From: CAZIVP01 sp964542915
GTDB taxonomy: Bacteria; Calditrichota; Calditrichia; Calditrichales; Calditrichaceae
DNA: 64,000 bases
Assembly (NCBI GenBank): GCA_964542915.1
Contig: CAZIVP010000001.1
Location: forward strand, 124,001 to 188,000
Reading direction: 5' to 3'
Below the pieces are notes generated by a model. That model ran no database searches and was not told the DNA's origin. It saw only the letters and a list, made by a program, of their open reading frames with translations. A program made the translations under genes and the position numbers. Every line of letters starts with the position of its first letter. Position 1 is the first letter of the stretch. This document shows, one piece after another, positions 26,044 to 35,685 of this stretch.

Positions 26044-28620
26044 TTAAAAGCTGTAGGTCATTTCCAGGTAAAAGAAATCATTGCGTTCGCGTAGCCAATC
26101 CGCCGCATGCTTTTGACCGGGGTACTGTTCGTTTACCCAGTCCTGAACATCATCAAAAACAATGTTGTTTACCGGCTTGTGCATATCGGCCGTATATTTA
26201 AACCGTAACGAGAGAAAATGATTCAGTCGCATATAAGCCGACAGCCAGTACCTGAACGCGCCACGGGTACTTTCCATTACCATAAACTGTGTGTCCTCAA
26301 AATTCCAGAAAAATCCTTTATAATAACCCAGCATACCGCTTAATTTGAGATTACGGTTGAAATTGTGTTCAAAGCTTCCCGTAACGGCTTCGCCGTCGAG
26401 CGCCATATCGCCGAACACCCTCGGACGGGGATGGACTTGCAGTTTACTCGACATATACATCAGGTTAAGATTATTATAATTGGATAAACGCACACGAAAA
26501 CGGCCGCGAAACTCCATATTCTTAAAATACTGCAACGTAAGGTCGTTCTCTTCTTCACGGGCCTGCCATTTCTGTCGCAATTGAATGGAAATCGGCCAGA
26601 TGGGGCGGTAATCGGCGATACCGACCAGGCGGTATTGTTTGGCGTTATCGGCCTTGCGAACCCAGTTGTCATATTCCAGCCGGGCGATCAGATTGCGGCT
26701 GATCTGGTAATAACTATTGATATAAAATCCCTCCTCCGCCTGGGGTTGCGGATTATTGGCATACAATTGCCCGTAGAGAGCCGATTGCAGATAATAATAG
26801 TCTTCGAAAATCGTGCCTTTGTAGCGGCGGTAATTGGAAAAAGAGCGTTGATAGGGGTTATCGAAAGCCAGATCGTAATTGCGGTAGAGCGCCAGCAGAT
26901 TGAAATTGGGAAATTGTGTATAAACCGAGAGTACCAACGCATCGGGGTCATCGCCCATTTTTAATACGCTGCCGCCTTTGTCCAGCTCGCCCCATTCACC
27001 CTGGATAGCGACGTTGTTGATAACCGTCTGGAAATCGAATCCATAAATCCGCCGAAAGGAGACGGCGTCGCCCCAGAGTGGATTGGATCCCAGGGAGATT
27101 GGTCCGCCATAGGCCTGTTTGATTTCGCTGTCGGCGGTAATCTGTCTCAGGTCCCAATTATTCTGCCCGCCGGCGTTTTTGGCCACAATTTCACGGGGAT
27201 CGGGGTTAAGATAACGGTCATAGGCGCTTTCGTAATAACTGACGCCGAGATAAGTGCCCGGCCAGAAATCGTATTGCAGGTGGGCGCCGTAGGCTAGTTC
27301 GTTTACAGAATTCAACCAGCTCAGATCACGATTATTCGGATTGCGCAGGGAATCGTCCGGGGCATAATCCAGCCGTTGGTCGAGCACAATCAGATGGTTG
27401 AAGCTCCGGCCAAGGGTGGAATCGCTGATTTGCCGGTTGAGGATGGCGTCGCGTGCATCGTAGGAACCGAACACAATGGCGCTGGCGTTTTTGTAGGCAA
27501 TTTCCGCCGCCACGCCCCGCATGCTAAATTCGCGCGTCTGTGAATTATCGCCGTTGATGCCACGGAATCGTTTGCGGAAGCCGTAGCCTGATTTGCGCGG
27601 CAGGAAAAAATCGGTGTTTTCCATAATCACGCCCTGGCCGAATGTTACGCTGTAATTACCCAGATAGAGGCGGCGCAGTTGCAGGTCGTTCCATTCCTTA
27701 TTTTCGACCCCGACAAAAAATTTGCCGTCCGGTATGCGTAAAAGCCCGTCGTCGTTGAGATAGCGATCCGGTTCATTGAGATTACGGGTATACGAAAAGC
27801 CCAGTTTATAATGCCGGTTATACGAAAAACGTGCTTTGTAAAAGAGGTTTGGCCGGTACTGAAACCGAGTCACATATTCGCTGGTTAACAGATCCAGTCC
27901 AGCTTCCTGGCTGGCTTCGGCTTCTTCCGCCATAAACGGCGTATCGTGCAAACGCACCGTCATGTGTCCGTGCACGGGAAATGTTTCGGGTTCGGCCTCG
28001 GTGTAGTCGAGAAAGTTGCGGGCATTGGAGTAACCGTAATAGGATAAGCCCGGGATGCCGCGCAGATCACGTGCATTCCGGATGCCGCCGGTTTCTTTGC
28101 GGTAGTCGATGATGGCTACGGCGTCTATTGGCGAAACGTTTTGAAGATTGATCAATTGATCATAGCGGGCGGTATTGACATTTAAAGGGTCCAGCGCCCG
28201 TTCGATCCAGACATCAATAAGCGCGTCGTTGACCCCCTCGTTGGAACTCCAGCGATCCAGGCGGAAATAAATTTCTTCTATTTTTTCCTGCGTGGGACTC
28301 AGTTCACGGAACGGGCTAACCCTGATAAGCTTCTTAATGCGGTTGAAGATTTCCGTCGTCATGCCTTCGATCTGGTTAAGCTGATAGATATGATCAAACG
28401 GGCCGCGATACAGGATGCGGTTGTGTATGCGTTTTGCCAGCGCTTCAGTGATGGGTAATTGCGCGATCTCCTTGTAAGAGGCTTTGTTTATATCCAGTTG
28501 ATTTTCTTCGGAATAAAGTGTTTCATCCTGTGCATTGAGAGCGCCTGAAATAAGGAATACCAGAAATAGAAACAAAATCCACTGTTTGCCCATGGTCACT
28601 TTTCCAATCATACGTTTCAT
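26044..28620 (-). CDS. Large outer-membrane barrel with two ComEA-like helix-hairpin-helix domains
   Basis: An 858-residue exported protein: signal peptide (about 1-30), then two helix-hairpin-helix units of the ComEA type at about 42-102 (LDINKASYKEIAQLP...LNQIEGM) and 146-208 (PLNVNTARYDQLINLQNVS...LRGIPG), then about 640 residues of beta-strands rich in Tyr, Asn and Arg that end in FYLEMTYSF, typical of an outer-membrane barrel. ComEA HhH domains bind double-stranded DNA in the periplasm during uptake. A barrel carrying two of them suggests an outer-membrane DNA-binding or DNA-conducting protein. Its start overlaps the stop of the PorV-like gene. Function is inferred, not known. Confidence 0.85.
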   Translation of the reverse strand: MKRMIGKVTMGKQWILFLFLVFLISGALNAQDETLYSEENQLDINKASYKEIAQLPITEALAKRIHNRILYRGPFDHIYQLNQIEGMTTEIFNRIKKLIRVSPFRELSPTQEKIEEIYFRLDRWSSNEGVNDALIDVWIERALDPLNVNTARYDQLINLQNVSPIDAVAIIDYRKETGGIRNARDLRGIPGLSYYGYSNARNFLDYTEAEPETFPVHGHMTVRLHDTPFMAEEAEASQEAGLDLLTSEYVTRFQYRPNLFYKARFSYNRHYKLGFSYTRNLNEPDRYLNDDGLLRIPDGKFFVGVENKEWNDLQLRRLYLGNYSVTFGQGVIMENTDFFLPRKSGYGFRKRFRGINGDNSQTREFSMRGVAAEIAYKNASAIVFGSYDARDAILNRQISDSTLGRSFNHLIVLDQRLDYAPDDSLRNPNNRDLSWLNSVNELAYGAHLQYDFWPGTYLGVSYYESAYDRYLNPDPREIVAKNAGGQNNWDLRQITADSEIKQAYGGPISLGSNPLWGDAVSFRRIYGFDFQTVINNVAIQGEWGELDKGGSVLKMGDDPDALVLSVYTQFPNFNLLALYRNYDLAFDNPYQRSFSNYRRYKGTIFEDYYYLQSALYGQLYANNPQPQAEEGFYINSYYQISRNLIARLEYDNWVRKADNAKQYRLVGIADYRPIWPISIQLRQKWQAREEENDLTLQYFKNMEFRGRFRVRLSNYNNLNLMYMSSKLQVHPRPRVFGDMALDGEAVTGSFEHNFNRNLKLSGMLGYYKGFFWNFEDTQFMVMESTRGAFRYWLSAYMRLNHFLSLRFKYTADMHKPVNNIVFDDVQDWVNEQYPGQKHAADWLRERNDFFYLEMTYSF

Positions 28621-29501
28621 TACCTGCCTTCTCCGCCAAAACGATACCGCAGGCCGAAGGTGTGCGTCTCCGCAAGAACGGGGTGATTGCGAAAACCGTA
28701 ATCAAAATGGACGCCTATGTAATTCAGGCCGAGCCCAAAAGAGAAACGACTCGGATTGGTGCTTGCGCCCAGACGCAGGGTTAAAAATTCAACCATATCC
28801 ACTTCAAAACCGCCTTCCACCTGCGTATCGAAGCCCAGTGTTTTATTCATCGCAATGGACGACGTTAAACCGGAGTAAGGCTGGTAAGCGGCGCCTATTA
28901 CAATGCGCCGCGGCAGATCGTGAGCCGCCTCCGCACCCATAGTGGGGCTGTTGATATTATATGCGTAAACGCCGACCATGGTGCGCGTATAAATGGAAGC
29001 CTGCAGCCCGACATCCATCCCGAAGACTCCGGAAGAACCGAGCGTTTGTCCTTCGACTGATTCGCCCAGATCCCAGTAATAATATTTGAGATTATACCCC
29101 AAAGACAGCGAACTGTGGATATCATCCAAAAGATAAAAGCCGTGGGATAAGGTGAAGGTGTTTTCAGAAGAGAGGGTCGCACCGTTGTAATCGACCCCAA
29201 AGCCTTCGATGTTTAAAGCGGCGGCGCCGAACTGACCGGGCAACGGCATGGCCGCTCCGATAAATCCGTTATAGAAGAACGACAAGTTGAACGGCCGCTG
29301 GTACGCCATGCCGGCTTCGTATTGCTGCACACCTGAAAGACCGGCGGGATTATAATAGGGCGCCCAAACATCATTCGCGGTGGCGACGGCGGCCTGACTG
29401 ATACCCGCAGCCCGGGCGGATGGGTAACGGTCATCAAAAACGCCGCCGTAACTTATGTTTAAGGCATAAAATATGAACAAAGTTAAAAACATCCATTTCA
29501 T
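28620..29501 (-). CDS. PorV/PorQ-like outer-membrane protein
   Basis: About 293 residues. A signal peptide is followed by the PorV/PorQ-like N-terminal motif (YPSARAAGISQAAVATANDVWAPYYNPAGLSGVQQ) and a beta-barrel ending in FGLRYRFGG. PorV and PorQ proteins act in the type IX secretion system, receiving sorted cargo at the outer membrane; related proteins in this phylum may have other roles. The frame opens at 29528, but only the ATG at 29501 has a ribosome site (CCGGAGA), so I use it. It lies between the secreted LTD/OB protein, a plausible cargo, and the HhH barrel. Co-expression supports a shared surface complex. Confidence 0.8.
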   Translation of the reverse strand: MKWMFLTLFIFYALNISYGGVFDDRYPSARAAGISQAAVATANDVWAPYYNPAGLSGVQQYEAGMAYQRPFNLSFFYNGFIGAAMPLPGQFGAAALNIEGFGVDYNGATLSSENTFTLSHGFYLLDDIHSSLSLGYNLKYYYWDLGESVEGQTLGSSGVFGMDVGLQASIYTRTMVGVYAYNINSPTMGAEAAHDLPRRIVIGAAYQPYSGLTSSIAMNKTLGFDTQVEGGFEVDMVEFLTLRLGASTNPSRFSFGLGLNYIGVHFDYGFRNHPVLAETHTFGLRYRFGGEGR

Positions 29502-29541
29502 TGGCTGTCTCCGGGAGAATAGTTTCATAGTTCGACTTTAA

Positions 29542-32500
29542 TTAACGGCTTAAAACCGTTCCCACAACAATCGGTGCGACTTTCCGGGTCGTCTTGCCGT
29601 TATCATTGTTCACCACTTCCAGATGGCAGATGTACGCGCCGAGCGGTACCAATTCGCCGATTTGATTGCGGCCGTCCCATATTTTGGTGGTTTTGAGCGG
29701 CAACCCTTCGCCGTCGAACAAAGTGGTTACCAAACGCCCGCCCAGATCGTAAATGCGAATCGTTACATGCGTATTTTCGCTGCCGGCGCTGTACTCAATC
29801 ATTAGTTGTTCGCCGCGGTCCGGCACAAACGGTTTGTTGGGCACATCGAGCGTTACAGGCGTCCCTTCAAAAGAAGGCTTGAAGATGTCTTCCGGATATG
29901 CCAAAAGAATTTGGCCGGCATTGTTAAACAGGCTGATTACGCCCTGTACCGTGATAAAATCGCCGCTGTCAAATGCGCTTAAATCCAGTTCCGTGGTGTC
30001 CCAGACGCGGATGGTCACCTGGCCGCTTCCGTCATCAACGTAAACATTGGTGCCGCCGCCGGCCGACGTTTTGCTGCTGATAATACCGCTTACTTTTACA
30101 AAACGTCCTTCGTGTTTGGTCAGCGTAGCCTCGCGGGTGGTCAATTCCACCGGCTGCGGTAGCTCGGCGTTGGTTTCCAGAATGGTGGTTGTATAATCGA
30201 TGATCTCTTTTTTACCTTCGAATTCATCCAGCTTACCGCGCATCACCAGGCGATAACCGCGTTTGATGTTGTTATCCAGCGGCGTTCCTGGTTGGTAGAT
30301 GTTAAGACCGTAGCCCGATTGATCCTGGATATAGGCGTCGGTGAAATTGGTGCGCAGCTTTCCGGCGCCGATGACAACGACGCCCTGAATAGTAATGGCG
30401 CTGCCGACGGCTTGTTGGCGCGCTTCTTCGATGGGAATGGTTTCAGCGGCGGTACCTTTGCCCACGCGCACCACCGGCGGGGCCTGGATGGTGGTTAACA
30501 GTCCGCCGCTGCCGGCCGTTTTAACCGTGAAGAGCGATGTGGTATCCACGGCGGGCGCGGTTAGACCGTTAAGCGTAACGGCGCCGCTGTTCACGTCGGT
30601 CAATGCGGCCGCACTGAGTGTAACGGTACGCGATTCAATAGCGACTTCGGCCGAAGCGAATGCCCCGCTGGTGCTCACATCCGACGCCTGCCAGCTCCAC
30701 TGCCAACCGCCAGGCACCGTGATAGAAGCCATGGAAAGTGTGTCGGCAATATCCGTGCTGAACGAGAATGCAAGATTGACCGTTTGCCCTTTGCCCGCAC
30801 TGTCAGGTTGAACGGTTACCCGACCCGCGCCGTCGGCGCTTTCGGTCAGGTCGGTTGTAAAAATATCCTGTTGATAACCGACCAGAAGCTGGGGATTGTT
30901 GTTATAGATGTCGATGACGCCGCGTACGCCGATGGTATCGCCGATGGAATAAGCGGATAAGTCCAGGCCGCTGTAATCCCAGATGCGCAACTGAATCGGG
31001 TTGCTGCCGTCGTCGATGGTTATGTTGGTTCCGCCGCCGATGTCTTCCGCTTTATCGGAGATAATGCCCGCGGTTTGGATCATTGTGCCTTCCCAGTCGG
31101 TGTTGGCGGCCTGAAGTGTACTCACATTCTGAATGTTCGGAACGGCGTTTCCCGTTTCGAGCAGCGTTACGTTAAAATCGCCGATTTGAGTCGTCCCTTC
31201 GAATTGCGAGACTTTGCCGGTAACCCTTACACGGTTGCCGCGCTCCAGTTCATCGAAGATCGTATTAAAATAGAACAAATTGATGCCGCGTCCGGAAGCA
31301 TCCTGGATATAGGCGTCGGTGTGATCGTCGCGTGTAATATTGGCGCCAATGCTAACAACGCCTTCGACCGTAACGGTTTCGCCGTCGTATTCATTGAAAT
31401 TGTTCTGAATATCCGCTATGGTGAGTTGTTCTTGTACCACGATGCCCGGGAATACGCCGACAGGCGTCAACGTACCGCCCTCCACGGCGGTTTGGACGTT
31501 CAGACTGTAACGACCCGCTTCTTCAGGCGCGGTAACGTTTGTTACGGTTACAGCGGCGGATTGTATTGAATCGACAGCAGCGTCCTCCACACGGATGGTA
31601 TCATTGACCACTGCTACGGTCGCTTCGCTGACGCCGCTTCCGCCGAGCTCGACATCGTTCGCCGAGCGGCTCCAATCGAAGACGGCGGGTATAACCACTG
31701 AAAACCGATCGATGGTATACGGCTGATCGGTGCTTAACGACAGCGTAAACGAAGCCGTTTCACCGGTATTGACCGTATCCGGTTCGATTTCGGCTGAGCC
31801 GCTTCCGTCGCCCGGCGTTCCGCTGAACGTACCCGGATTGGGGCTCGCTGCGGTAAAGCTTTGCATCCAGTCTTCGCTGGCTTCGTTGTGCCCGCTAACT
31901 CCGTTGCCGCCACTTTGGGTTTCAGCAAATTCCTCAACGCCGGTGCGCTGGAGGCTGGAGCCGTCGGTGGGCGCCGAAAGCGCCGCTTGATCGTCCGTAG
32001 CCGCGTCATCCAAATATGTGGAAGAATTGCTATCGGCATCGGGCCCGTCCATGGCCACGCCGCTCTTATCCATCCAGGAGGAGCTGAAAAAGGAGAGTCC
32101 CCACGGCAGATAGTCGATATCCTGAACAAGATCAGCGGCGCCGTCCCACCGGAATAGAATCAACATGCCTTTGGCCGATTCAAATTTGGCTCCGGAACCC
32201 AGAATTACCGTCTGCATGGCCTGGGCGCTTCCCGTGGGCGGTTTAATACTGAAATCCGGCGTTTTACCGAAGCGTTCGAAAAAGATGCTGTCATTCAGGG
32301 CGATCACCAGGGTTTGACCTGCGGAAATGGTACGATCGGGAAATTGCACCAGAAAGTGGCTGGCGTTCGAAGATGAAGGATCGCTTACCACTTCGTAATA
32401 ACGATTATAATTGGCTATATACGTTTGGCTTAAATCGATATCCCCGTCGGTTGGATTTAAAATTTCCACAAACGCCTGACCGGATTGATCGGATTTTGGA

Positions 32501-32583
32501 ATAAATATTTCGGAAACGAGCAAGTGGTCGGCCGCCGATAACGCAAGAGGCCACAAAAGTAATGCAATTAAGATGCGAGGCAT
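29542..32583 (-). CDS. Large secreted protein: lamin-tail, OB-fold repeats and C-terminal sorting domain
   Basis: A 1013-residue exported protein. A signal peptide (1-18) is followed by a lamin-tail-like domain (about 20-175: VSEIF, FVEILNPTDGDIDLSQTYI). Two similar modules near 385-580 and 720-900 each have an OB-fold strand pattern (VEGVVSIGANI...DAYIQDASGRGINLF; IQGVVVIGAGK...DAYIQDQSGYGLNIY) and a following 'VYVDDGSG...IRVWD' part. Each is preceded by a beta-sandwich spacer. The end (about 925-1013) is a FlgD-Ig-like sorting domain. Lamin-tail and OB modules often accompany secreted nucleases, but no nuclease catalytic motif is visible here. It is the first gene of the surface operon. Confidence 0.85.
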   Translation of the reverse strand: MPRILIALLLWPLALSAADHLLVSEIFIPKSDQSGQAFVEILNPTDGDIDLSQTYIANYNRYYEVVSDPSSSNASHFLVQFPDRTISAGQTLVIALNDSIFFERFGKTPDFSIKPPTGSAQAMQTVILGSGAKFESAKGMLILFRWDGAADLVQDIDYLPWGLSFFSSSWMDKSGVAMDGPDADSNSSTYLDDAATDDQAALSAPTDGSSLQRTGVEEFAETQSGGNGVSGHNEASEDWMQSFTAASPNPGTFSGTPGDGSGSAEIEPDTVNTGETASFTLSLSTDQPYTIDRFSVVIPAVFDWSRSANDVELGGSGVSEATVAVVNDTIRVEDAAVDSIQSAAVTVTNVTAPEEAGRYSLNVQTAVEGGTLTPVGVFPGIVVQEQLTIADIQNNFNEYDGETVTVEGVVSIGANITRDDHTDAYIQDASGRGINLFYFNTIFDELERGNRVRVTGKVSQFEGTTQIGDFNVTLLETGNAVPNIQNVSTLQAANTDWEGTMIQTAGIISDKAEDIGGGTNITIDDGSNPIQLRIWDYSGLDLSAYSIGDTIGVRGVIDIYNNNPQLLVGYQQDIFTTDLTESADGAGRVTVQPDSAGKGQTVNLAFSFSTDIADTLSMASITVPGGWQWSWQASDVSTSGAFASAEVAIESRTVTLSAAALTDVNSGAVTLNGLTAPAVDTTSLFTVKTAGSGGLLTTIQAPPVVRVGKGTAAETIPIEEARQQAVGSAITIQGVVVIGAGKLRTNFTDAYIQDQSGYGLNIYQPGTPLDNNIKRGYRLVMRGKLDEFEGKKEIIDYTTTILETNAELPQPVELTTREATLTKHEGRFVKVSGIISSKTSAGGGTNVYVDDGSGQVTIRVWDTTELDLSAFDSGDFITVQGVISLFNNAGQILLAYPEDIFKPSFEGTPVTLDVPNKPFVPDRGEQLMIEYSAGSENTHVTIRIYDLGGRLVTTLFDGEGLPLKTTKIWDGRNQIGELVPLGAYICHLEVVNNDNGKTTRKVAPIVVGTVLSR

Positions 32584-32640
32584 TCAAACTACTCCTTCAT
32601 AAGGATGCGCAAACTATCGTTTTAAAATATCATACAAGAT

Positions 32641-32722
32641 AGCCATGGCCCCTTTTAAAATCAAGAAAGCCATGGCTTCTTTTACTATGGTACTGATCGG
32701 ATATCATGGTTCCTTTAAAGGT
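32641..32722. repeat. Three degenerate copies of an AGCCATGGC-N-CTTTTAAA motif
   Basis: Copies lie at 32641-32660, 32668-32687 and 32703-32721, sharing (C)CATGG followed by a TTTTAAA- or CTTT-rich part. The middle copy contains the perfect palindrome AAGCCATGGCTT. They lie upstream of the surface operon (start 32583) and downstream of the EamA gene. They could be an operator or a weak terminator for the EamA transcript. A similar copy lies at 36949 after fabF. Confidence 0.35.
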
Positions 32723-32756
32723 ATAATCGGAATTTAAAATGGCGCAGATGAAGGCC

Positions 32757-33764
32757 TTACGGGTATAATTTGTATTTGAGCCACATTAATTGTCTTTCGG
32801 TAACATTGCCGACAATTAATCCGATGACGACCAGTAACGTTGCAAGCATCATCACCGGGCTGAAATGTTGTTTGAAAAAGAGAAAGTCCAAAACAGCCGT
32901 AACAGACGGCACCAGATAAATATAAGTGACCGCCCAGGCCGGTCCGCGTCTCTGCACGCCCACATAAAAAAGCGTGTAACCGATGGCGGTGGGAAAGATC
33001 GCCATGTACCAGAGGCCCGCCCAGCCGTTTGCGGAAATTTCCAGTGCAAACAACGCTTCCAATCCGCCCCCGGCCAGCGGCATCATCAACAGTCCGGTGA
33101 ACAGATAATTATAACCGTTGATCCACATCGAATCCCAATTTTTCGCCTTTGTTTTTTTAGCGCCAAGGGTATAGATGGTCCAGGAGAGGGCTGCCAGCAG
33201 ACAAAATAATTCGCCCTTGCCGACCATCGACAAATCGATTGTGTTGCCGCGGGAGAGAATCACCCACACAGCACCGGCGAACGCCAACATAAAACCGAAA
33301 TAAAACCGTTTCGGCCGCGTTTGGCGAAAGAGCAGTATTTCGGCAAAGGCGGTGAAAAAGGGATTGAGGGCAATGATCAACGCCGTTTTGGTCGGTATTG
33401 TGTATTGCAGAGCCGAAAAAAAGAAGAGATGGTAACCCAATCCTGAGAAGAGTACGACAATGGCCAGATGGAATAAAAACGAGCGGTTGCGGAAGGCGGG
33501 GTGCTTCTTACGATGAAAGAGTGCCAGTCCGGGCAGCATGACAATCGCCGATAAAAGGAAGCGGAACATGACGCTACTGAATACATCCATTTCGACGACC
33601 ACAAATTTCCCTGCGATGAACGAGCCCGCCCATGTGAAGGGAATGACCAGAAAAAAAAGAGCGAAAAAGCGGTTGAACAAAACGCGTTCCTTAATAGATT
33701 GCAGGTTTACGATTGGATGTGACGCCGCAAGTTTATCGGTTTTATCGCTAAAATTCAACCCCAT
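32757..33764 (-). CDS. EamA/DMT-family transporter
   Basis: A 335-residue inner-membrane protein with about ten hydrophobic segments in two EamA repeats (first conserved part IPFTWAGSFIAGKF near 40-53, second LSWTIYTLGAKK near 195-206). A hydrophilic N-terminal extension of about 30 residues suggests that an internal start is possible, but I see no decisive ribosome site. It probably exports a small metabolite; the substrate is unknown. It is distinct in sequence from the transporter at 9768 and is divergent from the phosphofructokinase gene. Confidence 0.87.
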   Translation of the reverse strand: MGLNFSDKTDKLAASHPIVNLQSIKERVLFNRFFALFFLVIPFTWAGSFIAGKFVVVEMDVFSSVMFRFLLSAIVMLPGLALFHRKKHPAFRNRSFLFHLAIVVLFSGLGYHLFFFSALQYTIPTKTALIIALNPFFTAFAEILLFRQTRPKRFYFGFMLAFAGAVWVILSRGNTIDLSMVGKGELFCLLAALSWTIYTLGAKKTKAKNWDSMWINGYNYLFTGLLMMPLAGGGLEALFALEISANGWAGLWYMAIFPTAIGYTLFYVGVQRRGPAWAVTYIYLVPSVTAVLDFLFFKQHFSPVMMLATLLVVIGLIVGNVTERQLMWLKYKLYP

Positions 33765-33921
33765 TCAGGCGTAAATTCGATTCGGCGTTTTACCGAAAGA
33801 ATCATCTTCAGCACTTAAAGCTGAGGCGGTGGTGGGTAAATCAAGGTTTTGAATTAATGCCTGCGTTTGTTAAATTGCGATATTCATATTAGAGCGAATT
33901 CAAAACGAAGATGGGTTCAGG

Positions 33922-35025
33922 ATGGCGAAGCTAATCGGCGTGCTTACGGCCGGCGGCGATACACCGGGATTAAATGCGGCTCTGCGCGGCATCGGTAAAG
34001 CCGCTATCAATAAATATGATATTCAGGTGGTCGGTTTTCTCGACGGCTTCCGGGGATTAATGGAAAACCGCTCCATACGCTTATCGCTCGAAAACCTTTC
34101 CGGCATTCTCACCAAAGGCAGTACTATATTGGGTACCAGCCGGGATAAGCCGCATCGCATGCCGGTGGGAGGTAAAGTTCTGGATATGACCGATGTAATG
34201 ATGGATAATTACAATAAACAGCATCTGGAAGCGCTCATATGTCTTGGCGGAGGGGGCACGCAAAAAAACGCCCTGCGTTTGGCGGAAAAGGGCATGAACA
34301 TCATTACGCTTCCCAAAACCATCGATAATGACGTGTCCCTGACCGACGTAACCTTCGGATTTGATACGGCTTTGAGCATCGCAACCGAAGCCATCGACCG
34401 GCTGCACAGTACGGCGCACAGCCATCATCGCATCATTGTGGTGGAGATCATGGGAAATAAAGTGGGCTGGCTTGCCCTCGGCGCCGGCATGTGCGGCGGG
34501 GCCGACGTCATTTTGATTCCGGAGATTCCCTACGATATTCATAAAGTGGCCGAAGCCATTCTGCAGCGTAGCCGCGGCGGTAAGCGTTTCAGTATTGTAG
34601 CGGTGGCGGAAGGGGCTATTTCAACGGAAGAAGCGAACGATGACAATAAAAACAAAAGCAGCGGCTCGGCCAAAGATTTGGACCAGGCCATGGCAGGCTT
34701 GTTAACACAAAGCGGGGGCCGGACCATGCGACTGGCGCGTGAGTTGGAGGAATTAACCGGACTGGAGTCGCGTCTGACCATTTTGGGTCATCTGCAACGG
34801 GGCGGCGCCCCGTCGGCCGGCGACCGTTTGCTGGCAACACAACTGGGTACAGCCAGTACGGCGTTAATCGATCAGAAAAAGTTTGGCGTTATGGTGGGCA
34901 TTAACGGCGCTTCCGCTGTACCGGTGCCGCTGAAGGATGTGGCGGGGAAACGAAAATATGTACCTCTTGATCATCCCTGGATTGAAAGCGCCCGCCGGCT
35001 GGGAACTTGTCTGGGAAACGATTAA
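33922..35025 (+). CDS. pfkA: 6-phosphofructokinase, group III (mixed ATP/PPi clade), with altered nucleotide motif
   Basis: A 367-residue PFK of the long group III type. It has TAGGDTPGLN at 9-18, LPKTIDNDV with catalytic aspartates at 135 and 137, EIMGNKVGW and GHLQRGG. In the phosphoryl-donor loop the usual GGDGS or GGEDT reads GGGGT (109-113), so the metal-side acidic residue at 111 is glycine. The next position is Gly, as in ATP users, and Lys132 sits where PPi- and ATP-using group III enzymes carry Lys. I predict ATP use with low confidence; the missing acid may reduce activity or change the donor. It phosphorylates fructose-6-phosphate in glycolysis. The membrane protein gene at 35032 follows after seven bases. 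Confidence 0.88.
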   Translation: MAKLIGVLTAGGDTPGLNAALRGIGKAAINKYDIQVVGFLDGFRGLMENRSIRLSLENLSGILTKGSTILGTSRDKPHRMPVGGKVLDMTDVMMDNYNKQHLEALICLGGGGTQKNALRLAEKGMNIITLPKTIDNDVSLTDVTFGFDTALSIATEAIDRLHSTAHSHHRIIVVEIMGNKVGWLALGAGMCGGADVILIPEIPYDIHKVAEAILQRSRGGKRFSIVAVAEGAISTEEANDDNKNKSSGSAKDLDQAMAGLLTQSGGRTMRLARELEELTGLESRLTILGHLQRGGAPSAGDRLLATQLGTASTALIDQKKFGVMVGINGASAVPVPLKDVAGKRKYVPLDHPWIESARRLGTCLGND

Positions 35026-35031
35026 ACAGGA

Positions 35032-35568
35032 TTGAATGTCGTGTACAATTCTAAACAAATCGCAGCTTTTATCTTTATCGTTCTCGGTATTTTTTTCTTA
35101 TTTCCGGATGCCCTGTCATTTCGTGTTTGGAGCATCATGATCGAGTTACTTATGATTTTCGCCGGTTTATGGTTGGTATATACCGGCTCATTTCCCGACA
35201 AAGGCTGGCCGGTAATCCGGCGCTTCGCCGGCCGTATTGAGCGGAGTTATGAGCAGTCGCCAGGGAATGCATTTATTCAGCTCGGAGGGGGTGACATCGT
35301 TCTGAATTACGAACAACTGCCTTCGGAACACCAATGGCAGACGATTTATATTTCCTCCCTTTTTACGCGTATGCATCTGAGAGTGCCGCAGGGCGTATCG
35401 CTCTATTTGCATTGTTCTTCCTTCCTGATCCGTTCGGATGCCTTCGATGAACAGGAGGACCGTTTTCTCTCACCGTTGACGATAGAGGAGAAAGCGCAAA
35501 CCGAGCGCATTAGTCTGCGTATTATCGTTAAATCTTTTGCAGCCCATATCGCCGTTGACCGCGTCTGA
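35032..35568 (+). CDS. Membrane protein with LiaF-like C-terminal domain
   Basis: A 178-residue protein with two hydrophobic helices close together (about 10-27 and 33-51) and a soluble beta-rich C-terminal domain (about 75-178: IQLGGGDIVLNYEQLP, FTRMHLRVPQGVSLYLH). It resembles the LiaF/DUF2154 family, membrane regulators of cell-envelope stress responses, but without a neighbouring LiaRS-type pair the role is open. The frame begins with TTG at 35032, very close to the AGG ribosome site; the GTG at 35041 has better spacing and may be the real start. It probably shares a transcript with pfkA. Confidence 0.7.
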   Translation: MNVVYNSKQIAAFIFIVLGIFFLFPDALSFRVWSIMIELLMIFAGLWLVYTGSFPDKGWPVIRRFAGRIERSYEQSPGNAFIQLGGGDIVLNYEQLPSEHQWQTIYISSLFTRMHLRVPQGVSLYLHCSSFLIRSDAFDEQEDRFLSPLTIEEKAQTERISLRIIVKSFAAHIAVDRV

Positions 35569-35685
35569 TTTGCATTTTACAATAATTTTCGTGCGTTTTA
35601 TCACCCGTCGTATACTGTAAATAAATAATTTTAAATCAAGGAAAGAAACAATCTGTAAGGGTATGTGAAGGAGTCGTCGTTCATT

